Shown: one piece after another, positions 1 through 5,249 of the stretch
How the letters are laid out: every line of letters starts with the position of its first letter
Position numbering within the stretch: position 1 is the first letter of the stretch
Assembly (NCBI GenBank): GCA_003562605.1
Contig: PWUG01000001.1
Location: 1-5,249, forward strand
Reading direction: 5' to 3'
Length of the DNA: 5,249 nt
DNA from: Syntrophomonadaceae bacterium
Lineage (GTDB): Bacteria > Bacillota_D > Dethiobacteria > DTU022
Notes under the pieces: generated by a model
The model's input: only the letters and a program-made list of their open reading frames with translations
Database searches by the model: none
Told to the model about the DNA's origin: nothing
Position numbers and translations under genes: made by a program

Positions 1-948
1 AACAGGCCGGTTTAGAGCCAGTACTCCTCCGAAGATAGATACAGGATCCGCATCATAAGCAAGCCTGTAAGCTTCGGAAATAGTTGAAGCGGAACCGACA
101 CCGCAAGGGTTTGTATGTTTAACTGCCACCGCAGTTGGCTGACTGAATTCGTTAACCAGCTCCCAGGCCGCATTAAGATCATTTAAATTGTTGAAAGAGA
201 GTTCTTTCCCCTGCAGCTGTTCTGCCGCCGCAAGCCCCTCTCTTGAACCGGTAAAGGCATAAAAAGCTGCCTCTTGCTGAGGATTTTCCCCGTACCTTAA
301 ATTCTGAACTTTTTTTAAAGAGATGTTTATACTGTCGGGATAAAGCTCGGACACCACTTCGGGAAAGGTCTTGAAATATGAGGCAATCGCGGCATCATAA
401 GCCGCTGTATGGGCAAATGCTTCTGCTGCAAGGCGAAAACGAGTTGTGCTGCTGATAGTACCACTTTGTTTTAGTTCCTCAATTATTTTATTATAGTGCT
501 CAGGATTAACGACAACCGCCACCCGGTTGTGGTTCTTAGCCGCCGCCCGCAGCATGGTGGGTCCTCCGACATCAATATTTTCGACCGCTTCATCGTGGCC
601 TATACCTTTGCGGGCTATCGTCTCTTCGAAAGGGTAGAGGTTGACCACTACCAGCTCGATCGGGGTAATCCCAAGATTATTGAGCTCTTCCTGCTGATCT
701 TTCAGATCGGTCCGGGCCAGAATAGCCCCGTGAATATAGGGGTGTAGTGTTTTAACCCTTCCTCCCAAAATTTCAGGGGACCCGGTAACTTCTGCCGCTT
801 CGATAACCGCTACCCCTTCATCGCGCAGTGTTCGGGCTGTTCCCCCTGTCGATACGATCTCAAAATCTAAAGCAGACAGTTCCCGGGCTAATTCAACAAT
901 GCCTGTTTTATCTGAAACACTTAATAACGCCCGCTGCCGGTCACTCAA
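1..948 (-). CDS. purH: PurH, bifunctional AICAR formyltransferase / IMP cyclohydrolase (N-terminal part, cut by window start)
   Basis: PurH catalyses the last two steps of de novo IMP synthesis in the cytoplasm: formylation of AICAR by 10-formyl-THF, then ring closure to IMP. The frame is open from 948 to the window edge, giving 316 of the roughly 510 residues usual for the family. The N-terminal cyclohydrolase domain (about 1-200) shows STGGTARTL (33-41), GGRVKTLHP (62-70, with Lys66), NLYPFEET and ENIDVGGPTMLRAAAKN. The transferase domain begins with LRYGENPQQ (Arg218) and continues through LSFNNLND, the catalytic-type KHTNPCG (Lys277-His278) and DPVSIFGG. The start is TTG at 948. It is the only plausible one, because an in-frame TAA lies 10 codons upstream, no other ATG, GTG or TTG lies between, and the next ATG is deep inside the cyclohydrolase domain. 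The start overlaps the end of purN by 8 nt, so translation is probably coupled. No frameshift is seen. Confidence 0.97.
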   Translation of the reverse strand, partial: MSDRQRALLSVSDKTGIVELARELSALDFEIVSTGGTARTLRDEGVAVIEAAEVTGSPEILGGRVKTLHPYIHGAILARTDLKDQQEELNNLGITPIELVVVNLYPFEETIARKGIGHDEAVENIDVGGPTMLRAAAKNHNRVAVVVNPEHYNKIIEELKQSGTISSTTRFRLAAEAFAHTAAYDAAIASYFKTFPEVVSELYPDSINISLKKVQNLRYGENPQQEAAFYAFTGSREGLAAAEQLQGKELSFNNLNDLNAAWELVNEFSQPTAVAVKHTNPCGVGSASTISEAYRLAYDADPVSIFGGVLALNRPV

Positions 949-1546
949 TGATATAACACCTTCTTCCTTCCACCTTTAACTTTTCCCTGCAGAACAGATC
1001 TATTGCTATCGGGTAGAGACGGTGTTCAGCAGCATGGATTCGCTGATGCATAGTCTTTATCGTCTCTCTCTGGATCACCGGCACTGCTTCCTGTAAAATA
1101 ACCGGCCCGTTGTCAAGCGCCTCATCGACAAAGTGTACCGTGCATCCCGTTACTTTTACTCCATATGCAAAAGCCTGCTCGACCCCGTTATTCCCGGGGA
1201 AAGCAGGCAGAAGTGAAGGATGGATATTCATTATTTTCATAGGGAAAGCGCTCACAAAGAGCGGCGAAAGCAGTCTCATAAAACCGGCCAGGACTACAAG
1301 GTCAGTGCCGGCAGCCTTTATTAGATCAACCAGGGCCCGGTCATAATCTTCCCGACGGGCATATTCTTTAGGATCAAGAAAAAGGTTCTTAATATTACGG
1401 TTTTCGGCCCTTTTCAGGGCCTGGGCATCTGAGCGGTCACTGATTACCAGGACAACCTTCCCTGCGATATCACCTCTTTCTTCAGCCTCCATAATTGCTT
1501 CAAGGTTACTGCCCCATCCGGAAGCCAGTACGGTAATATGCTTCAT
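941..1546 (-). CDS. purN: PurN, phosphoribosylglycinamide (GAR) formyltransferase
   Basis: PurN transfers the formyl group of 10-formyl-THF to GAR to make FGAR, the third step of purine synthesis. The 201-residue product has the family's usual length (about 190-215) and its formyltransferase fold order. A phosphate-binding GSN (12-14) is followed by VISDRSDA (34-41), LAGFMRLLSP (86-95), NIHPSLLPAFPG (107-118) and GCTVHFVDEALDNGPVI. The catalytic triad Asn107, His109 and Asp145 is intact, aligning with N106/H108/D144 of the E. coli enzyme. An in-frame ATG at 1561 would add five residues (MRSCD), but the ATG at 1546 has GAGGAG 7 nt upstream and gives a family-like beginning (MKHITVLASG), so it is preferred. 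Small oddities are Trp in the usually small or polar position of the GxGSN loop (GWGSN) and NNG after FPG. It lies 54 nt after purM and its last codons overlap purH. Confidence 0.97.
   Translation of the reverse strand: MKHITVLASGWGSNLEAIMEAEERGDIAGKVVLVISDRSDAQALKRAENRNIKNLFLDPKEYARREDYDRALVDLIKAAGTDLVVLAGFMRLLSPLFVSAFPMKIMNIHPSLLPAFPGNNGVEQAFAYGVKVTGCTVHFVDEALDNGPVILQEAVPVIQRETIKTMHQRIHAAEHRLYPIAIDLFCREKLKVEGRRCYIIE
957..962 (-). promoter_or_regulatory. Ribosome binding site for purH (supports the TTG start)
   Basis: On the minus strand AAGGTG lies 8 nt upstream of the TTG at 948, within a purine-rich stretch in the last codons of purN. The spacing supports the non-ATG start and fits translational coupling to purN. 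Confidence 0.65.
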
Positions 1547-1553
1547 ATCACAG

Positions 1554-1559
1554 CTCCTC
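1554..1559 (-). promoter_or_regulatory. Ribosome binding site deciding the purN start
   Basis: GAGGAG on the minus strand sits 7 nt before the ATG at 1546. It lies inside the five codons that would belong to the longer reading from the ATG at 1561, which has no comparable Shine-Dalgarno at proper distance. This argues for the shorter protein. Confidence 0.75.
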
Positions 1560-1600
1560 ATGGTATCAAATCTGCCGTTAATATAATTCTACCTGCAATC

Positions 1601-2641
1601 TTATAAATCCTTTATGAAAACCTGACCAGGGCCGGGTTTAACAATACCGATCTTATACGCAGTAATCTGGTGATCGGAAAAATGAGCGATCAAACTGTCT
1701 GACTCGTCTTTAGGAACAACCAGGCAGTAACCGATGCCCATATTGAAGGTTTTAAACATTTCTTTTCGGCGCACCGCGCCCAACTCACTTATCAAATCGA
1801 ATACCGGCGGTTCCAGCCAGGTGTCGGGGTAAATTTCAAACTGCAGGCCCGGGGGCATTATACGCAGCAGGTTGCCGGGAAGGCCTCCGCCGGTTATATG
1901 AGCCATCCCCCTGACAGAAAACCGCTCCAGGGCCTTTAAAACCGGCTTCACGTAGATACAGGTGGGCTTCAGCATCTCTTCTGCAAGAGTTGCCCCGAGG
2001 CCGGGTTGAAAATCTGTAAGCAGCAGGCTCGCTTCCTCAAGCAATACCTTGCGGGCCAGGGAATAGCCGTTGCTGTGCAGCCCGTTTGAGGCGAGGCCGA
2101 TCACAACATCACCGTCACTGATAGCAGAACCATCGATAATCCCGGACCGGCTGACTATACCGACTGCAAAACCGGCCAGGTCATATTCTCCCGGATCGTA
2201 AAAACCGGGCATCTCCGCCGTTTCTCCGCCGAGCAGGGCACATCCAGCCTGCCTGCAGCCCTCTGCTACCCCGGTCACTATTTCCTCCACCTGCTCGGGC
2301 ACAAGCTTGCCCACAGCCAGGTAATCTAAAAAAAATAAAGGCTCCGCCCCCTGGGCCAGGATATCGTTTACACACATGGCCACACAGTCGATGCCGACGG
2401 TATCGTGCCTTTCGACGGCAAAAGCAACCTTTAGCTTGGTGCCCACACCGTCACATCCCGAAACCAGTACCGGATCTTTTACTTCCTTCAGATCAAGCGC
2501 AAACAGTCCGCCGAAACCGCCCAAATCCTTCATAACCTCCGGCCTGAAGGTTGAACGGGCCAAACCCTTAATTCGTTCAACCGCCGCCTGACCGGCCTCA
2601 ATATCGACTCCCGCTTTCCGGTAATCCATTTCCTCGCTCAT
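1601..2641 (-). CDS. purM: PurM, phosphoribosylformylglycinamidine cyclo-ligase (AIR synthetase)
   Basis: PurM closes the imidazole ring: FGAM + ATP gives AIR + ADP + Pi, the fifth step of the pathway, in the cytoplasm. The 346-residue product is the usual length for this ATP-grasp-unrelated PurM/PurL superfamily enzyme. Visible motifs, in order, are DYRKAGVDIEAG (6-17), SGCDGVGTKLK (61-71), VAMCVNDILAQGAEPLFFLDY (split across 87-107), LLGGETAEMPGFY (136-148), GLHSNGYSLAR (187-197, with His189), PTCIYVKPVL, AHITGGGLPGNL (247 on) and the C-terminal FNMGIGYCLVVP. All signature segments are present. Three starts are in frame: TTG at 2650, ATG at 2641 and ATG at 2629. The ATG at 2641 has GAGGGG 9 nt upstream and is chosen. 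For 2629 the nearest GAGG is too close. A terminator and a good -10 box lie between the upstream hppA and this gene, so purM may begin its own purM-purN-purH transcript. Confidence 0.98.
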   Translation of the reverse strand: MSEEMDYRKAGVDIEAGQAAVERIKGLARSTFRPEVMKDLGGFGGLFALDLKEVKDPVLVSGCDGVGTKLKVAFAVERHDTVGIDCVAMCVNDILAQGAEPLFFLDYLAVGKLVPEQVEEIVTGVAEGCRQAGCALLGGETAEMPGFYDPGEYDLAGFAVGIVSRSGIIDGSAISDGDVVIGLASNGLHSNGYSLARKVLLEEASLLLTDFQPGLGATLAEEMLKPTCIYVKPVLKALERFSVRGMAHITGGGLPGNLLRIMPPGLQFEIYPDTWLEPPVFDLISELGAVRRKEMFKTFNMGIGYCLVVPKDESDSLIAHFSDHQITAYKIGIVKPGPGQVFIKDL

Positions 2642-2650
2642 TTCCCACAA

Positions 2651-2656
2651 CCCCTC
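2651..2656 (-). promoter_or_regulatory. Ribosome binding site for purM
   Basis: GAGGGG on the minus strand lies 9 nt before the ATG at 2641. It touches the alternative TTG at 2650 with no spacing, which makes that longer start unlikely. Confidence 0.65.
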
Positions 2657-2679
2657 AGGTTAATTTTAAACAACGGGAA

Positions 2680-2685
2680 ATTATA
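2680..2685 (-). promoter_or_regulatory. Candidate -10 box of a promoter for purM-purN-purH
   Basis: A perfect TATAAT occurs on the minus strand in the AT-rich gap downstream of the hppA terminator, about 39 nt before the purM start codon. A transcript would then have a short leader of about 30 nt. No convincing -35 hexamer is found 16-18 nt upstream. TTGGCA occurs nearby but only 7 nt from the -10 box, which is too close. The call rests on the -10 match and on position alone. No PurR-type box or riboswitch fold was recognised in this gap. Confidence 0.35.
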
Positions 2686-2726
2686 AAGGTTTTGCCAATG
2701 ATATTTAGTTGTTGGCTGTTGATTAA

Positions 2727-2752
2727 GAAAAAAACCCGGCAAAAGCCGGGCT
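2727..2752 (-). terminator. Rho-independent terminator after hppA
   Basis: On the minus strand CCCGGC (2745-2750), a TTTT loop and GCCGGG (2735-2740) form a perfect 6-bp GC-only stem, extendable by a G-T and an A-T pair. The stem is followed directly by a run of seven T (2728-2734), then C and TT. It starts about 10 nt after the hppA stop codon. This is a textbook intrinsic terminator for hppA, and it separates hppA from purM. Confidence 0.9.
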
Positions 2753-2762
2753 CCCTTTTCTC

Positions 2763-4742
2763 TTAGAAAAATAGAGGCGCGAAAACAAGGGCCACTATGC
2801 TCATGAGTTTAATCAGGATATTCAGAGAAGGCCCGGCCGTATCCTTGAAGGGATCGCCAACCGTATCGCCGACGACAGCCGCCTTATGCGGATCACTGCC
2901 TTTACCGCCGTAGTGGCCGGCTTCGATATACTTCTTGGCGTTGTCCCAGGCCCCGCCGGCATTGGCCATATTGATTGCCTGCAGGACCCCGGTAACGAGG
3001 GCGCCGGCCAGCAGTCCGCCAAGCGCTTCTTTGCCAAGGAAAGGAATCAATCCAACGGCCAGGGGCACAATAACTGCCATCAGGCCGGGAATAACCATCT
3101 CCCGGAGGGCAGCCCTTGTACTTATATCGACACAGCGGGCATATTCGGGTTTTGCTTTGCCTTCCATCAGGCCGGGAATCTCTTTAAACTGGCGGCGTAT
3201 CTCTTCGATTAAGGAGAAGGCGGCGTTTCCGACAGCTTCCATTGTCCGTGAAGTAAAGAAGTAGGTGAGCATCCCACCGATTAGCAGTCCTGCAATCACC
3301 TGGGGACTGGTGATATCAATCACACTCAGTTCAGCAACCTGGGCATATGCAGTAAACAGGGCCAGCGCGGTCAGTGCCGCCGAACCGATAGCAAAACCTT
3401 TACCAATCGCCGCGGTCGTGTTGCCCAGCGAATCAAGTTGGTCGGTAATTTTGCGCACCTCCGGTTCAAGTTCGGCCATTTCAGCAATTCCGCCGGCGTT
3501 GTCGGCAACCGGCCCATAAGCGTCAACAGCCACGGTCATCCCCACAGTCGACAGCATTCCGACTGCTGAAATCGCAATACCGTAAATTCCTGCAAAATGG
3601 TATGAAATCAGTATCGCCGCTACTATTGCGATTATAGGAAAGACAGTACTTTTCATCCCCACTGCCAGGCCGGTAATAATGTTGGTTGCCGGTCCGGTCA
3701 GGGAAGCTTTTGCAATATCCTGGACCGGTTTATAATGATCTGAAGTATAATACTCGGTAATCCTGCCTATGATTACCCCGGCCAGTAAACCTGCAATTAC
3801 AGCGAACAGCGGCCCGTAATCGGCAAAAACACCCTGGGCAATAAAGGAGCGGACTATGAAAAAGGAGACCACCAGGACCACTATCGCGCTGATCCAAATT
3901 CCCCGTTCCAGAACGGCGCCAAGCCTGGCTCCCTCTTTTGCCCGCACAAAGAAATAGGCAAAAATAGATGCCAGAATGCCGACTGACGCAACCAGCAGCG
4001 GCAGCAGTGTGCCGCCCAGCCCGAACAAGACAACACCCAGGATCATCGAAGCAATCATTGATCCTACATAAGATTCAAAGAGGTCGGCGCCCATCCCGGC
4101 CACATCTCCAACGTTGTCGCCGACGTTGTCAGCGATCACCCCGGCATTACGTGGATCATCTTCGGGAATGCCGGCTTCAATTTTACCGACCAGGTCAGCC
4201 CCGACATCGGCCGCCTTGGTATATATACCTCCGCCAACACGGGCGAATAAAGCAATCGAACTGGCTCCCAGGGCGTACCCGTTAATCACTGACGGGTCTC
4301 GAATGATTAAATAGAGAACGCCAAGGCCGAAAAGCCCCAACCCTGCAACCATCATACCCATAATGGCCCCGCTGGAAAAAGCAATAGTCAGCGCAGGGTT
4401 AATACCGGAACGAGCCGCATGGGCTGTGCGAACGTTGGCTTTTGTTGCAACCGTCATCCCGACATAACCCGCTGTTGCCGATAGCAGAGCTCCGATAACG
4501 AAGCTTACGGCAGTAAGGACATTGATCACCACCGCCAAAACTATAGTTAGCACAATTACAAAAACAGCCAGGTAAGTGTATTCCCGCTTCATAAAGGCCA
4601 TTGCTCCCTCATGAATTGCAGCGGCAATCTCCTGCATCCGCTCATTTCCGGCCTCGGCCCGGCTCAGTTTAAACCATAGAATTAGTGCAAAAACCAGAGC
4701 AGCAAGAGCGCAGGCCGGTGCAACATACAACAACATCTCCAT
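2763..4742 (-). CDS. hppA: Membrane-integral ion-translocating pyrophosphatase (M-PPase), K+-dependent type
   Basis: This enzyme hydrolyses PPi to two phosphates and pumps Na+ and/or H+ out across the cytoplasmic membrane. The 659-residue protein is nearly all hydrophobic helices, consistent with the family's 16-span topology, and lies toward the short end of the family (about 660-770). Substrate-site motifs are complete: [11 protein letters not shown] (179-189), DNVGDNVGD (Asp205, 209, 213), DNAGG in the middle, and DTVGDPFKD near the C terminus (Asp626, 630, 634). [10 protein letters not shown] carries Ala444 and Gly447, the pair found in K+-dependent enzymes, where K+-independent ones have Lys and Thr. 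The membrane glutamate is in LFES (Glu223), with Gly four residues on. This is the arrangement of Na+-type pumps such as that of Thermotoga, whereas plant-type H+ pumps have the Glu four residues later. Ion specificity is an inference. ATG 4742 is preferred to the upstream TTG 4751, which abuts the Shine-Dalgarno. The gene lies between purF and purM. Confidence 0.98.
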   Translation of the reverse strand: MEMLLYVAPACALAALVFALILWFKLSRAEAGNERMQEIAAAIHEGAMAFMKREYTYLAVFVIVLTIVLAVVINVLTAVSFVIGALLSATAGYVGMTVATKANVRTAHAARSGINPALTIAFSSGAIMGMMVAGLGLFGLGVLYLIIRDPSVINGYALGASSIALFARVGGGIYTKAADVGADLVGKIEAGIPEDDPRNAGVIADNVGDNVGDVAGMGADLFESYVGSMIASMILGVVLFGLGGTLLPLLVASVGILASIFAYFFVRAKEGARLGAVLERGIWISAIVVLVVSFFIVRSFIAQGVFADYGPLFAVIAGLLAGVIIGRITEYYTSDHYKPVQDIAKASLTGPATNIITGLAVGMKSTVFPIIAIVAAILISYHFAGIYGIAISAVGMLSTVGMTVAVDAYGPVADNAGGIAEMAELEPEVRKITDQLDSLGNTTAAIGKGFAIGSAALTALALFTAYAQVAELSVIDITSPQVIAGLLIGGMLTYFFTSRTMEAVGNAAFSLIEEIRRQFKEIPGLMEGKAKPEYARCVDISTRAALREMVIPGLMAVIVPLAVGLIPFLGKEALGGLLAGALVTGVLQAINMANAGGAWDNAKKYIEAGHYGGKGSDPHKAAVVGDTVGDPFKDTAGPSLNILIKLMSIVALVFAPLFF

Positions 4743-4751
4743 CTCTTTCAA

Positions 4752-4757
4752 CCTCCC
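4752..4757 (-). promoter_or_regulatory. Ribosome binding site deciding the hppA start
   Basis: GGGAGG on the minus strand lies 9 nt before the ATG at 4742. The in-frame TTG at 4751 follows it directly with no spacer and cannot use it. A second ATG at 4736 would be 15 nt away, which is too far. Confidence 0.7.
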
Positions 4758-4855
4758 AGATATTATTTCCTTGTTTTATTCTATTTCACTGATTAGATAA
4801 AGTTTACCTGGTGCCGCAGAATTACTATCCTAAACTTTTTATCCTGATCACCGGC

Positions 4856-5249
4856 TTAAGGTAAAACCGGGTAATCACCGGTGAAGCAGGCCTGGCATAA
4901 GTTTTCTGCCCGAAGCCCCACCGCTGCAACCACTTCATTCATACTAAGATAGCCTACTGAATCGGCGCCGATTAGCTCCGATATATTATTCAGAGAGCTT
5001 TTATTGGCGATTAAATCGTGGGTATCGGGTGTATCGATTCCATAATAACATGAACCGGTTACCGGAGGAGAGCTGATCCGAAGATGAACTTCGGTTGCCC
5101 CTGCCCGTCGCATAATCTGGACCAGCTTCAGGCTTGTTGTCCCCCGGACAATCGAGTCATCCACAAGAACAACCCTTTTACCATCGACGATTTTTTTGAC
5201 TGCATTTAATTTTAAATCAACACCTTCTTCGCGCATCCTTTGTGTCGGC
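4856..5249 (-). CDS. purF: PurF, amidophosphoribosyltransferase (C-terminal 130 residues, cut by window end)
   Basis: PurF starts de novo purine synthesis: PRPP + glutamine gives phosphoribosylamine + glutamate + PPi. Only the end of the phosphoribosyltransferase domain is in the window. The N-terminal nucleophile glutaminase domain lies beyond 5249. The frame runs to the edge (PTQRMREEGV...), so the ATG at 5236 is an internal methionine and not a start. The PRPP-binding loop VVLVDDSIVRGTTS is intact, followed by the family segments HLRISSPPVTGSCYYGIDTP and ELIGADSVGYLS. The cysteine before YYGID and the two of CQACFTGDYP match three of the four [4Fe-4S] ligands of B. subtilis PurF. The fourth would be upstream of the window. 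The protein should therefore be the iron-sulfur, oxygen-sensitive type, which in B. subtilis is made with a cleaved propeptide. The gene ends with TAA and is followed by 113 nt before hppA. Confidence 0.97.
   Translation of the reverse strand, partial: PTQRMREEGVDLKLNAVKKIVDGKRVVLVDDSIVRGTTSLKLVQIMRRAGATEVHLRISSPPVTGSCYYGIDTPDTHDLIANKSSLNNISELIGADSVGYLSMNEVVAAVGLRAENLCQACFTGDYPVLP

Noticed and set aside
496..747. 83-codon plus-strand open frame opposite purH
   Set aside because: The minus strand encodes the highly conserved cyclohydrolase domain here. The plus-strand translation has no family resemblance.
2886..3519. Several plus-strand open frames of 84-109 codons opposite hppA
   Set aside because: They lie antisense to a gene whose protein is fully conserved. 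Their translations are low-complexity, rich in Ala, Pro, Ser and Arg, with no recognisable domain and no convincing ribosome binding site.
3968..4314. Plus-strand open frames opposite the 5' part of hppA
   Set aside because: They are shadows of the GC-rich codons for the conserved DNVGDNVGD region. The two frames overlap each other and neither resembles a protein family.
4778..4783. TAGAAT as a possible -10 box for hppA in the purF-hppA gap
   Set aside because: One mismatch from consensus in a very AT-rich gap, and no -35-like hexamer 16-18 nt upstream. Not strong enough to call.
4743..4855. Search for a riboswitch or PurR-type box in the purF-hppA gap
   Set aside because: The gap is short and AT-rich. 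I see no purine-riboswitch core or PurBox-like CGAA/TTCG arrangement, only a short AGGATA direct repeat.
4845..4885. 7-bp inverted repeat (TCACCGG / CCGGTGA) around the purF stop codon, considered as a terminator
   Set aside because: The loop is about 23 nt and no T-run follows on the minus strand, so it does not look like an intrinsic terminator. It may be chance.

Overview
The window is a stretch of a bacterial purine biosynthesis cluster. All five recognisable genes lie on the minus strand, so they are transcribed from high to low coordinates. In that order they are purF (C-terminal 130 residues only), a membrane-integral ion-pumping pyrophosphatase (hppA), purM, purN and purH (N-terminal 316 residues only). 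Both end genes are cut by the window edges and none looks broken. Coding density is high. The only gaps are 113 nt (purF-hppA), 121 nt (hppA-purM) and 54 nt (purM-purN), and purN and purH overlap by 8 nt.

The gene order purF-purM-purN-purH is the arrangement typical of Firmicutes. The PurF tail carries cysteines matching the [4Fe-4S]-type enzyme of Bacillus subtilis. The pyrophosphatase has the K+-dependent signature, which is common in anaerobic bacteria. Shine-Dalgarno sequences are strong (GGGAGG, GAGGAG, GAGGGG). Together with moderate GC, this suggests an anaerobic, Clostridia-like Firmicute. The genus cannot be named from this sequence, and the lineage is inference.

Region by region: 4856-5249 is the end of PurF, which commits PRPP to the pathway and releases pyrophosphate. 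2763-4742 is a complete 659-residue M-PPase, which uses PPi hydrolysis to pump Na+ and/or H+ across the membrane. It is followed by a clear Rho-independent terminator (2727-2752). A good -10 box lies between that terminator and purM. 1601-2641 is PurM (AIR synthetase), 941-1546 is PurN (GAR formyltransferase), and 1-948 is the start of the bifunctional PurH (AICAR formyltransferase / IMP cyclohydrolase), which completes IMP synthesis.

Functionally, four of the five genes are steps of de novo IMP synthesis. The pyrophosphatase is the outsider. It could recover energy from PPi made by PurF and other biosynthetic reactions, but its own terminator suggests at least partly separate transcription. 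I see no mobile element, CRISPR array, RNA gene or previously unknown system here. The most interesting point is the energy-conserving pyrophosphatase lodged inside the purine gene cluster.
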